From Brevundimonas bacteroides DSM 4726 (GTDB taxonomy: Bacteria > Pseudomonadota > Alphaproteobacteria > Caulobacterales > Caulobacteraceae), in NCBI RefSeq assembly GCF_000701445.1, contig NZ_JNIX01000001.1:1-64000 (forward strand): a DNA stretch of 64,000 nucleotides. Reading direction: 5' to 3'. Positions within the stretch are counted from its first letter, which is position 1. Every line of letters starts with the position of its first letter. A program made the position numbers and the translations under genes. Under the pieces are notes generated by a model that was not told where the DNA came from, searched no databases, and was given only the letters and a program-made list of their open reading frames with translations. Of the stretch, positions 7,167 through 14,538 are shown piece by piece.

Positions 7167-8899
7167 AGGTCTGGGCCGATGCGATGCTGGCGGCGGCGCT
7201 GCTGGCGGTTGATCCGGAGCTGGGCGGCGCGGCGGTAAGGGCCGGGCCGGGGCCGGTGCGGGACAACTGGCTGAGCGGGCTGAGGGCGCTGCATGCCGAC
7301 GGAACGCCGTGGAAGCGGTTGCCGCCGGGGATCGGCGACGATCGGCTGCTGGGCGGGCTGGATCTGGCGGCGGCGCTGGGGGCAGGGACGCGGGTCTTGC
7401 AGAAGGGCATTCTGGTCGAGGCCGATGGCGGGGTGCTGATCGCGCCGATGGCCGAGCGGCTGGACGGCGGGGTCGCGGCGCGGCTGGCCGGGGCCATCGA
7501 CGAGGGCGCGGTACGGATCGAGCGTGACGGAGCGTCGGAACGGGCGCCGACGCGGTTCGTGCTGGTGGCGCTGGACGAGGGGCTGGAGGACGAGAGGCCA
7601 CCCGAAGCCCTGCTGGAGCGGCTGGCGTTCCGGATCGATCTGGACGGCGTGGGTTGGCGCGAGGCCCAGTCGATCAGCGCGACGCCCGACGACATTACCG
7701 AGGCGCGGGCGGCCCTCGCCGTGGTCGCGGCGCCGGACGAGGCGGCGATCCATGCGGTCTGCGCGGCGTGCGAGGCGCTGGGGGTGGCGTCGCTCCGGGC
7801 CCCGCGGCTCACGCTGAGAACGGCGGCGGCGCTGGCGGCGCTGGAGGGGCGGGATGTCATCGAGCCGGACGACCTGACGACCGCCGCGCGGCTGGTGCTG
7901 AGCCCGCGCGCGACGCGGCTTCCGCCCCAGCCTGTTCCCGAGGACCTGGAGCCCGAGGCCGAGCCTGATCCGGCGGAGGCGGAAGGCGCGGACGAGACCG
8001 AGGCCTCGGAGCGGACGCCGGAGGTGCTGGACGATCTGGTGCTGGAGGCGGCGCGGGCGGCGCTGCCCGAGGGGCTCGAGGCGTTGTGGGCGGCGTCGGG
8101 GCAGACGGTCAGGGGCGCGCCGGCGCGGTCAGGACCGGCGGGGGCGAAGATACCGGCGGCGAAACGCGGGCGGCGGATCGGGTCGCGGCCGGGACGGCCG
8201 GATGGGGCGGTGGCGCTGGACCTGGTCGAGACGCTGAAGGCGGCGTCGCCGTGGCAGAGGCTGCGGGGCGGGCGGCTGGGCATGCGCCAGCCGATGCGGG
8301 TGCGGCGCGACGATTTCCGCGTGCGGCGCTTCGAGCAGAGGGCCGAGGCGACGGTGATCTTCGTGGTCGATGCTTCGGGGTCTGCGGCCTTGCAGCGGCT
8401 GGCGGAGACCAAGGGGGCGGTCGAGTTGCTGCTGGCCGAAGCTTATGTGCGGCGCACCCAGGTGGCGCTGGTGGCGTTCCGGAAAGATGCGGCGGAGGTG
8501 CTGCTGCCGCCGACGCGGTCGCTGGCGCGGGCCAGACGCGAGCTGGCGGCTCTGGCGGGGGGCGGGACGACGCCGTTGGCCTCGGGGCTCGAGACGGCGG
8601 CGGCGCTGGCGCTGGGCGAGCGGGCCAAGGGGCGGACGCCTCTGCTGGTCGTGATGACCGACGGGCGGGGCAATATCGCGCTGGACGGCGCGTCGTTCCG
8701 GACGCGAGCCGAGCAGGACGCCCTTACCGCGTGCCGCCGCATCCGGGCGGCGGGGGTATCGGCGGCGCTGATCGACGTCTCGCCCCGGCCGAGGGGCGAG
8801 GGGGCGAAGCTGGCCGAGGCGATGGGGGCGACGTTCGCGGCGCTGCCCTATGTCGAGGCCGAGCGGGTGCGCGACCTCGTCCGCTCGCTGGACGCCTGA
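7142..8899 (+). CDS. bchD: Magnesium chelatase subunit D
   Basis: A 585-aa protein with a degenerate AAA+ domain (about residues 15-250), an acidic Pro-rich linker (around 265-300) and a C-terminal von Willebrand A domain whose metal site begins with DASGS near residue 410, followed by GGGTTPLASGL and the MTDGRGN Asp. BchD bridges BchI rings and BchH during Mg insertion. The start is unusual: the GTG at 7142 lies inside a palindromic insert, so the first ~10 residues (TTFSDHAQVW) derive from the element, while the family-like sequence starts at WADAMLAAALLAVDP. The bchO gene follows after 2 bp. Confidence 0.93.
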   Translation: MTTFSDHAQVWADAMLAAALLAVDPELGGAAVRAGPGPVRDNWLSGLRALHADGTPWKRLPPGIGDDRLLGGLDLAAALGAGTRVLQKGILVEADGGVLIAPMAERLDGGVAARLAGAIDEGAVRIERDGASERAPTRFVLVALDEGLEDERPPEALLERLAFRIDLDGVGWREAQSISATPDDITEARAALAVVAAPDEAAIHAVCAACEALGVASLRAPRLTLRTAAALAALEGRDVIEPDDLTTAARLVLSPRATRLPPQPVPEDLEPEAEPDPAEAEGADETEASERTPEVLDDLVLEAARAALPEGLEALWAASGQTVRGAPARSGPAGAKIPAAKRGRRIGSRPGRPDGAVALDLVETLKAASPWQRLRGGRLGMRQPMRVRRDDFRVRRFEQRAEATVIFVVDASGSAALQRLAETKGAVELLLAEAYVRRTQVALVAFRKDAAEVLLPPTRSLARARRELAALAGGGTTPLASGLETAAALALGERAKGRTPLLVVMTDGRGNIALDGASFRTRAEQDALTACRRIRAAGVSAALIDVSPRPRGEGAKLAEAMGATFAALPYVEAERVRDLVRSLDA

Positions 8900-8901
8900 G
8901 C

Positions 8902-9798
8902 ATGGGCGATCGTCCGGACTGGGCCGTGGAGGGCCGCGACTGGCCCAACCGCGAGGCGAGCCGCTTCGTCACGGCGGGCGATCTGACCTGGCATGTGCAG
9001 ACGATGGGGCAGGGGCCGGTGGTTCTGCTGCTGCATGGGGCGGGGGCGGCGACGCACAGCTGGCGCGATCTGATGCCGAGGCTGGCAGAGCGGTTCACGG
9101 TGGTGGCGCCTGACCTGCCGGGGCACGGCTTCACCGCCATGCCCAGGGACAATCGGCAATCGCTGTGGGACATGGCGCGGCGGACGACGGCGCTGATCGA
9201 GATGATGGATGTGCGGCCGGCTTTGGTCGTGGCGCATTCGGCGGGGGCGGCGATCGCGCTTCGCATGTCGCTGGACGGACGGTTCGGCGAGGCGCCGGTC
9301 GTGGCGATCAATGGCGCGTTGCAGCCCTTCGCCGGGCCGGTGGCGCCGCTGTTCCGTGGGCTGGCGATGGGGTTGTTCGTCAATCCGCTTGCGGTCGGTC
9401 TGTTCGCCCAGGCGGCGCGCGATCCGGGGCGGGTGGCGCGGCTGATCCGGGGGACGGGATCGATGATCGATGACCGGGGCGTGGAACTCTATGGCCGCCT
9501 GCTGAGAAAGCCCGGCCATGTCGCGGGGACGTTGGGGATGATGGGCAGCTGGGACATTTCCGATGTGCTGAGGAGCCTGCCGCAGCTGATCGCCGAGCTG
9601 ACGCTGGTGGTGGGGACGCGGGATCAGGCGGTGCCGCCTTCGGTGGCCGAGGAGGTGCGTGCATCCCTGGCCGAAGCGCGGATCGTAACTCTGAACGGGC
9701 TGGGCCATCTGGCGCACGAGGAACGGCCCGATCTGGTCGCGGCGGTGATCGAGGAGGTCGCAGCGCGGCATGGGCTGATCGAGGAGGCGACCGCATGA
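8902..9798 (+). CDS. bchO: Alpha/beta hydrolase BchO
   Basis: A 298-aa alpha/beta-hydrolase fold protein encoded directly after bchD, as in most purple-bacterial clusters. The oxyanion region LLHGAGAATHSW, nucleophile elbow AHSAGAA, and a C-terminal His in LNGLGHLAHEERPD are visible. BchO is linked to Mg-chelatase function or magnesium-porphyrin handling, but its exact reaction is not settled. The stop overlaps the next gene's ATG as ATGA. Confidence 0.92.
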   Translation: MGDRPDWAVEGRDWPNREASRFVTAGDLTWHVQTMGQGPVVLLLHGAGAATHSWRDLMPRLAERFTVVAPDLPGHGFTAMPRDNRQSLWDMARRTTALIEMMDVRPALVVAHSAGAAIALRMSLDGRFGEAPVVAINGALQPFAGPVAPLFRGLAMGLFVNPLAVGLFAQAARDPGRVARLIRGTGSMIDDRGVELYGRLLRKPGHVAGTLGMMGSWDISDVLRSLPQLIAELTLVVGTRDQAVPPSVAEEVRASLAEARIVTLNGLGHLAHEERPDLVAAVIEEVAARHGLIEEATA

Positions 9799-9983
9799 GC
9801 GGAACCCAGGTGTTCATCGTCGAGAGCGTGCTCGTCTTCGGCCTGATCCTGGCCTGGGCCGTATGGGAGCTGTTCTCGACCCAGCGCTCCCTGAAGCGCG
9901 ACCGGGAGGCCTCAGCGGAGCGAGCGCGGCATGCGGAAGGGCAGCATGGCGCGGACGACGGGCGATCGCAGCCGCCCCAGTGA
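9795..9983 (+). CDS. Small single-pass membrane protein after bchO
   Basis: A 62-aa protein with one hydrophobic segment (about residues 7-26, VFIVESVLVFGLILAWAVWE) and a charged cytoplasmic-type tail. It is coupled to bchO by an ATGA overlap and ends by overlapping the convergent crtC gene by 72 bp. I do not recognise a named family. The coupling supports a real gene; the role is unknown. Confidence 0.55.
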   Translation: MSGTQVFIVESVLVFGLILAWAVWELFSTQRSLKRDREASAERARHAEGQHGADDGRSQPPQ

Positions 9984-10850
9984 CAGGCTCTCGTGAACGG
10001 CCTGGCAGGGCTCGCCCAGCAGATGGGTCGAGAGCGTCGAGCGGGAATAGAAGGGGGTGTCCTCCCAGGTCGTCTCGACATGGACCGGCCGACCCGCGTC
10101 GGCGCGGGTGTGGCGCGGCATGCGCCAGACCGTGGGGGGCAGGAGCGCGTGGGGCGGCGGCTCGACCGTCTCGGGCACCGCGCCCGTATCGAAGCGCAGC
10201 GCGAGGCTGAGCGCCGTGCCGTCCTTGCGCTTCAGGTCATAGAGGACGGCGCTGTCCCGACGCAGATGGGCGCGGGACCAGTCCCAGACCTCGAAGGCAT
10301 CCTCCATCGGTTCCGACCCGGCGTTGGTGTCGAGATAGCCCTCGCCGGTCCAGGACAGGGAGGGATCGTCCAGCGTGACCTCGACGCGGGCGCGGGGCGC
10401 GATGGGGCGCCAGACGTGCTTGCCTTCGTCGTCCAGCGGGAAGGCGATCTCGTTGATGGCGCGGGGGCGGACCCGGACGGTGCCACGCATCCGCCTGGGG
10501 ATCATCGGCATGGGCGGGACGGGGGCGGTGGTCTCGTCGAAGCGGATGATCAGGTCGTCGCCGTCCCAGCGGACAGAGCTGGGGCCGAGTTGCAAGGTCT
10601 CGGCGTCGCGGAAGACCTGACCAGCCGGGCGCTCGGTCATGCACCACCGCTCGCAGCCCTCGCCATAGAGGGCGACGTTCAGGGCGCAGTGGTTCTCTGG
10701 CGATCCGCGTCCCGACCAGGCGTACCAGGGCGAGAAGACGCTGCCGACGAAGGCGATGATGGTCAGGCCGAAACGGCCGTCGTCACTGAGGGCGTCGACA
10801 TACCACCAGGCGTAGCCGCCGGCGCCGACCGGCGCATCGAAGCGCGGTCC
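9912..10850 (-). CDS. crtC: Carotenoid 1,2-hydratase (hydroxyneurosporene synthase)
   Basis: About 312 aa of clear CrtC similarity: GGYAWWYVDALSDDGRFG, then IIAFVGSVFSPWYAW, then conserved blocks such as NVALYG and WDWSRAHLR. CrtC adds water across the 1,2 double bond of neurosporene- or lycopene-type carotenoids. The coordinates given begin where similarity begins (GPRFDAPVG), inside the 3' end of crtD in the -1 frame relative to it. No ATG, GTG or TTG occurs in this frame nearby: the nearest upstream ATG is about 90 codons back and the first downstream one is in ERWCMTERP, past conserved residues. The true start is therefore unresolved: non-AUG start, frameshift from crtD, or a sequence error. 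Confidence 0.85.
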   Translation of the reverse strand, partial: GPRFDAPVGAGGYAWWYVDALSDDGRFGLTIIAFVGSVFSPWYAWSGRGSPENHCALNVALYGEGCERWCMTERPAGQVFRDAETLQLGPSSVRWDGDDLIIRFDETTAPVPPMPMIPRRMRGTVRVRPRAINEIAFPLDDEGKHVWRPIAPRARVEVTLDDPSLSWTGEGYLDTNAGSEPMEDAFEVWDWSRAHLRRDSAVLYDLKRKDGTALSLALRFDTGAVPETVEPPPHALLPPTVWRMPRHTRADAGRPVHVETTWEDTPFYSRSTLSTHLLGEPCQAVHESLSLGRLRSPVVRAMLPFRMPRSLR

Positions 10851-12328
10851 GCCATGACGGCCAGGGCGGCCTGCCGTCCCGACAGGGCCGCCATCGGGAC
10901 GCCCGCCCCAGGGTGAGTCGCCCCGCCGCAGAGATAGAGTCCCGGCGTCCGCGTACGGGCTCCGGGCCGTCGAAAGGCCCCGTCCCAGCCGTGACCCGCG
11001 CGGCCATAGAGGGCTCCACCCGTCCCCGGAAAGCGCTTCTCGAAGGAGTCTGGCGTCGTGACCGCCATCGTCGGGAGGTGAGGGCGCAAGTCGACCCCCG
11101 AGGCTCGGATCGAGGCGAAGGCGCGCGAGCGACATAAGTCGATCTCCTCTGGCGACCAGGTGTGGACGTCGCCGTTCGGCGGCGCGTTTGTGATGGCGAA
11201 GAACCGTTCCGGCCCCTCGCATTGCGGTGGTCCGTCGTCGTCGGCCCGGTCCTGGGCGCAGATGTAGACGGTGGGAATGCTGGGAGCGCGGCCCGCGTGC
11301 AGGTCGTCGAACTCGGCGACGTAGTCGGGCGAGAAATACAGGTTGTGGCGCACGAGCGGGATGTCCCGCGCCTCTGCCGTGAAGGCGAAGGTGACGGCCG
11401 ACAGCGAGCGGGCGCGGGGCGGGGTCGCCGAGACGGCGCGGGCGGCGGCCGTGCCGAAGCGGCCCTGGGCGACGGCGGACGGGTCGGCGTTGACGATGAC
11501 GGTGCGGGCCTTGATGCGTTCGCCAGATGACAGAACGACGCCGGACGCCCGGCCCCGGTCGGTCAGGATCTCGGTGCAGGCCTGTCCCGTGCGCACGGTG
11601 CCGCCCAGCGACTGGATCAGGCCAGTCAGGGCCTCGGGGATGCGCTGCATGCCGCCGTCGACCAGCCAGACGCCCTGCTGCTCGACATGGGCGATCAGCA
11701 TGAGGGTGGCGGGCGACTTGAACGGGGAGCAGCCGGCGTAGGTGGCGTAGCGGCCGAACAGCTGGCGCAGGCGCGGGTCGCGGAAGTAGGTCCCGAGCTC
11801 GGACCACAGCGAGCGGTAGGGCATGATCGACCACTGATCGAGCGGACGGTGCAGGCCGATGTCGAGCGTCAGCCCGGCGATGGTCGGCTTGGGCCGCTGG
11901 ATGAAGGGGCGCTCTAGCACCTCGTAGATCTTGGCCGCGCGGGCGGCGAAGGCGCGAAAGCGCCGGGCCTCGTCCGCGCCGGACAGGTCGCCCACAGCCT
12001 CGGCGGAGCGGTCGAGGTCGGCGTGGAGGTCGAAGGTGGAGCCGTCGGGCCAGCTGTGGCGGGCGAGGGTCTCGGCGCGGCGGACGGTGAGGTGGCGGTC
12101 CAGCGAGGTGCCCGCGCGCTCGAACAGGGTCTCGAACACCCAGCGCATGGTGAAGACGGTGGGACCCGAATCGATGCCGCGTCCGTCGATCGACTGTTCC
12201 GACAGCTTGCCGCCCGGGGTGGCGGCCTTTTCGACCACCGTGACGTCCATCCCCTGGGCGCACAGGTCCACCGCGGCGGCGAGACCGCCGATGCCGGCTC
12301 CAATGATGACGACCCGGTCGCGGGACAT
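10763..12328 (-). CDS. crtD: Methoxyneurosporene (C-3,4) dehydrogenase
   Basis: A 521-aa FAD-dependent carotenoid desaturase of the CrtI/CrtD family. The N-terminal motif VVIIGAGIGGLAAAVDL binds the flavin, and the C-terminal signature LYLCGGATHPGAGVPMAALS is diagnostic for this family. CrtD introduces the 3,4 double bond after CrtC acts. The start chosen (MSRDRVV) is preceded by an AAGGCGGG ribosome site; the longer frame upstream would read through the operator at 12367-12384. The last ~30 codons overlap the start region of crtC, and the C-terminal tail after MADRAS looks non-conserved. Confidence 0.93.
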   Translation of the reverse strand: MSRDRVVIIGAGIGGLAAAVDLCAQGMDVTVVEKAATPGGKLSEQSIDGRGIDSGPTVFTMRWVFETLFERAGTSLDRHLTVRRAETLARHSWPDGSTFDLHADLDRSAEAVGDLSGADEARRFRAFAARAAKIYEVLERPFIQRPKPTIAGLTLDIGLHRPLDQWSIMPYRSLWSELGTYFRDPRLRQLFGRYATYAGCSPFKSPATLMLIAHVEQQGVWLVDGGMQRIPEALTGLIQSLGGTVRTGQACTEILTDRGRASGVVLSSGERIKARTVIVNADPSAVAQGRFGTAAARAVSATPPRARSLSAVTFAFTAEARDIPLVRHNLYFSPDYVAEFDDLHAGRAPSIPTVYICAQDRADDDGPPQCEGPERFFAITNAPPNGDVHTWSPEEIDLCRSRAFASIRASGVDLRPHLPTMAVTTPDSFEKRFPGTGGALYGRAGHGWDGAFRRPGARTRTPGLYLCGGATHPGAGVPMAALSGRQAALAVMADRASMRRSAPAATPGGMSTPSVTTAVSA

Positions 12329-12366
12329 GACCCGCCTTTCGTGTCTTGCGAGGGATACACTAAAGG

Positions 12367-12384
12367 TGTCCAGTCGGATTGACA
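12367..12384. promoter_or_regulatory. CrtJ/PpsR-type operator between crtD and crtF
   Basis: TGTCCAGTCGGATTGACA fits TGT-N12-ACA and sits in the 92-bp divergent gap of crtD (reverse) and crtF (forward), where one bound repressor could silence both directions. On the reverse strand a weak promoter is possible with TTGTGT and TTTAGT hexamers 17 bp apart bracketing the site. Confidence 0.8.
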
Positions 12385-12420
12385 CAAGGGAAATCGGCCT
12401 GGTGGGTCGATGCGCGCCAT

Positions 12421-13515
12421 ATGAAGCTGCACGATCGATGGCGCGCCTGGCGGAACGGGCTGATCGGTTCGCCCGCGTTCCAGAGGTGGGCGGCGCGGTT
12501 TCCACTGACCCTGCCTGTCGCGCGCCGACGGGCGGCGGCCCTGTTCGATGTGACGGCAGGGTTCGTCTATTCGCAGATCGCCCATGCCTGCGTGACATCA
12601 GGGCTGCTGGGACGGCTGGCCGAGGGGCCAATGACGGTCGAGGCGGTTCAGGCGGCGGTGGAGCTGGATCGCGATGGGGCGCTGAGGCTGCTGCGGGCGG
12701 CGGTGGCGCTGAAGCTGGCGGAACCGACGGGCCAGGACCGCTGGGCGCTGGGGGTCGAGGGGGCTTCCCTGCTGGGCGCGCCGGGCGTGGCGGCGATGAT
12801 CCGGCATCATGCGCTGCTCTATGCGGATCTGGCCGACCCGATAGCGTTGCTGCGGCGCGGCGGCGGGGGCGGGGCGCTGGCGGCCTACTGGACCTATGCG
12901 GAGGGCGGACCGCCGGATGCGGCGGAGGCCGAGGCCTATTCGCGCCTGATGAGCGACAGCCAGGCCATGGTGGCGGCCCAGGTGCTGGACGCCTGGTCGA
13001 TCGCGCGGCATCGGCGGCTGCTGGACGTCGGCGGCGGGGAGGGGACCTTCCTGCGGGCGGTGGCGGCGCGGGCGCCTGGGGTGGAGCGGATGCTGTTCGA
13101 CCTGCCCGCGGTGGCCGAGCGGGCGCGGGCGCGGTTCGGCGCGGAAGGACTGGCGTTGCAGGCGACGGGCGGGGACGTGTTCCAGGACGCCCTGCCGACC
13201 GGGGCGGATGTCGTCAGCCTGATCCGTGTGCTGCACGATCACGACGATGGACCGGCGCTGGCGATTCTGAAGGCGGCGCAGGCGGCTCTGCCGCCGGGCG
13301 GGACGCTGCTGATCGGCGAGCCGATGGCGCAGGAGCGCGGCGCGGAGCGGGTCGGGGACGCCTATTTCGGCATGTATCTGCTGGCCATGGGCTCGGGCCG
13401 GCCTCGCCCCGCGCGAGAAATAATCGCCATGTGTCGGGAAGCGGGCTTTTTCAGCGCCCGCCGCGTTCGGACGGCCATGCCGGTGATCGCGAGCGTGATT
13501 GTCGCGCGGAATTGA
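12421..13515 (+). CDS. crtF: Hydroxyneurosporene O-methyltransferase
   Basis: A 364-aa class I S-adenosylmethionine-dependent O-methyltransferase. An N-terminal winged-helix dimerisation part (about residues 40-110) is followed by the SAM-binding glycine motif LLDVGGGEGTFLRAV and the catalytic-type VLHDHDD segment. CrtF methylates the 1-hydroxyl group made by CrtC. The ATG at 12421 is chosen; a TTG at 12379 would lie in the operator. The bchC operon follows after 99 bp with its own operators. Confidence 0.92.
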   Translation: MKLHDRWRAWRNGLIGSPAFQRWAARFPLTLPVARRRAAALFDVTAGFVYSQIAHACVTSGLLGRLAEGPMTVEAVQAAVELDRDGALRLLRAAVALKLAEPTGQDRWALGVEGASLLGAPGVAAMIRHHALLYADLADPIALLRRGGGGGALAAYWTYAEGGPPDAAEAEAYSRLMSDSQAMVAAQVLDAWSIARHRRLLDVGGGEGTFLRAVAARAPGVERMLFDLPAVAERARARFGAEGLALQATGGDVFQDALPTGADVVSLIRVLHDHDDGPALAILKAAQAALPPGGTLLIGEPMAQERGAERVGDAYFGMYLLAMGSGRPRPAREIIAMCREAGFFSARRVRTAMPVIASVIVARN

Positions 13516-13525
13516 CAGAACAAAG

Positions 13526-13543
13526 TGTAATCAAAGTTTGACA
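13526..13543. promoter_or_regulatory. CrtJ/PpsR-type operator 1 of bchC
   Basis: TGTAATCAAAGTTTGACA fits TGT-N12-ACA. Its right end is a perfect -35 hexamer, TTGACA (13538-13543). It is separated by exactly 8 bp from a second site, the arrangement known for the bchC promoter of Rhodobacter capsulatus, where CrtJ binds cooperatively. Confidence 0.83.
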
Positions 13544-13565
13544 ACCTTTACTGTCAATCTAAGCT
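13538..13565 (+). promoter_or_regulatory. Probable bchC promoter
   Basis: TTGACA (13538-13543) and TAAGCT (13560-13565) are spaced 16 bp. The -35 lies in operator 1 and the -10 in operator 2, so repressor binding at either would block RNA polymerase. The bchC start codon is 50 bp further downstream, allowing a short leader. Confidence 0.6.
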
Positions 13566-13569
13566 GACA
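13552..13569. promoter_or_regulatory. CrtJ/PpsR-type operator 2 of bchC
   Basis: TGTCAATCTAAGCTGACA fits TGT-N12-ACA with good dyad symmetry (TGTCA and TGACA). It overlaps the proposed -10 element of the bchC promoter and is 8 bp from operator 1. Confidence 0.83.
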
Positions 13570-13614
13570 GTTGGGGAGGCGCCTATCTTGGCCCGCCGAC
13601 CCCGAGGCGCTGAG

Positions 13615-14538
13615 ATGGACACACTGGCCGTCGTGATGGAGGAGCCCCGCCGCCTGGCGATGCGGCGGCTCGCTCTGCGCCCGGCCGGACCCGACGATGT
13701 CGTGGTCGAGGTGGACGTCAGCGGAATCTCGACGGGTACGGAGCGTCTGCTGTGGGACGGGCGCATGCCCCACTTCCCCGGCCTCGGCTATCCGCTGGTG
13801 CCCGGATACGAATCGATCGGCCGGGTGGTGGAGGCAGGCGAGGCCGCGCGCGACCGCATCGGCCAGCGGGTGTTCGTGCCCGGATCGTCGAACTTCATCG
13901 ATGCGAGGGGCCTGTTCGGCGGCGCGGCGCGGACGCTGATCTCTCCGTCTGCGCGGACGGTCTCTCTGCCCGACGGGCTGGGCGACGAGGGGGTGCTGCT
14001 GTCGCTGGCGGCGACGGCCTATCACGCCATCGCGGGCGGGACGGCGCCGGACCTGATCGTCGGGCATGGGACGCTGGGGCGGCTGCTGCTCAGGATCACC
14101 GAGGCTCTGGGTGCCCAGCGGCCGACGGTCTGGGAAACGAACGCCGCGCGTCGTCATGGGGTGGCGATCCATCCTGACGCGGACGACCGCCGCGACTATC
14201 GCTCGATCTACGATGCCTCGGGGGCCGAGGACCTGATGGATTTCCTGGTCGCGCGTCTGGCGCGGGGCGGGGAGATCGTCCTGGCGGGTTTCTACGAGGC
14301 GCGGGTGTCGTTCGCGTTTCCGGCGGCCTTCATGCGGGAAGCCAAGTTCCGCATCGCCGCCGAGTTCCGGCCCGACGACGTAGCGGCCGTGACCGCCCTG
14401 ATCGAAGCCGGGCGGCTCAGCCTGGAAGGTCTCATCACCCACCGCATGGCCGCGACCGAGGCCAACGACGCCTATCCCACAGCCTTCGGCGATCCCGCCT
14501 GTCTGAAGATGATCCTCGACTGGAGGACCTGCGCATGA
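13615..14538 (+). CDS. bchC: Bacteriochlorophyllide a dehydrogenase BchC
   Basis: A 307-aa member of the zinc-type alcohol dehydrogenase superfamily that oxidises the C3 hydroxyethyl group to acetyl late in bacteriochlorophyll a synthesis. It begins MDTLAVVMEEPRRLAMRRL, as BchC proteins do, and has the conserved SGISTGTERLLWDG segment and YPLVPGYESIG. The ATG at 13615 fits the family; an in-frame TTG at 13588 would add nine unlike residues. It is the first gene of bchC-X-Y-Z-pufBALM and overlaps bchX by ATGA. Confidence 0.95.
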   Translation: MDTLAVVMEEPRRLAMRRLALRPAGPDDVVVEVDVSGISTGTERLLWDGRMPHFPGLGYPLVPGYESIGRVVEAGEAARDRIGQRVFVPGSSNFIDARGLFGGAARTLISPSARTVSLPDGLGDEGVLLSLAATAYHAIAGGTAPDLIVGHGTLGRLLLRITEALGAQRPTVWETNAARRHGVAIHPDADDRRDYRSIYDASGAEDLMDFLVARLARGGEIVLAGFYEARVSFAFPAAFMREAKFRIAAEFRPDDVAAVTALIEAGRLSLEGLITHRMAATEANDAYPTAFGDPACLKMILDWRTCA

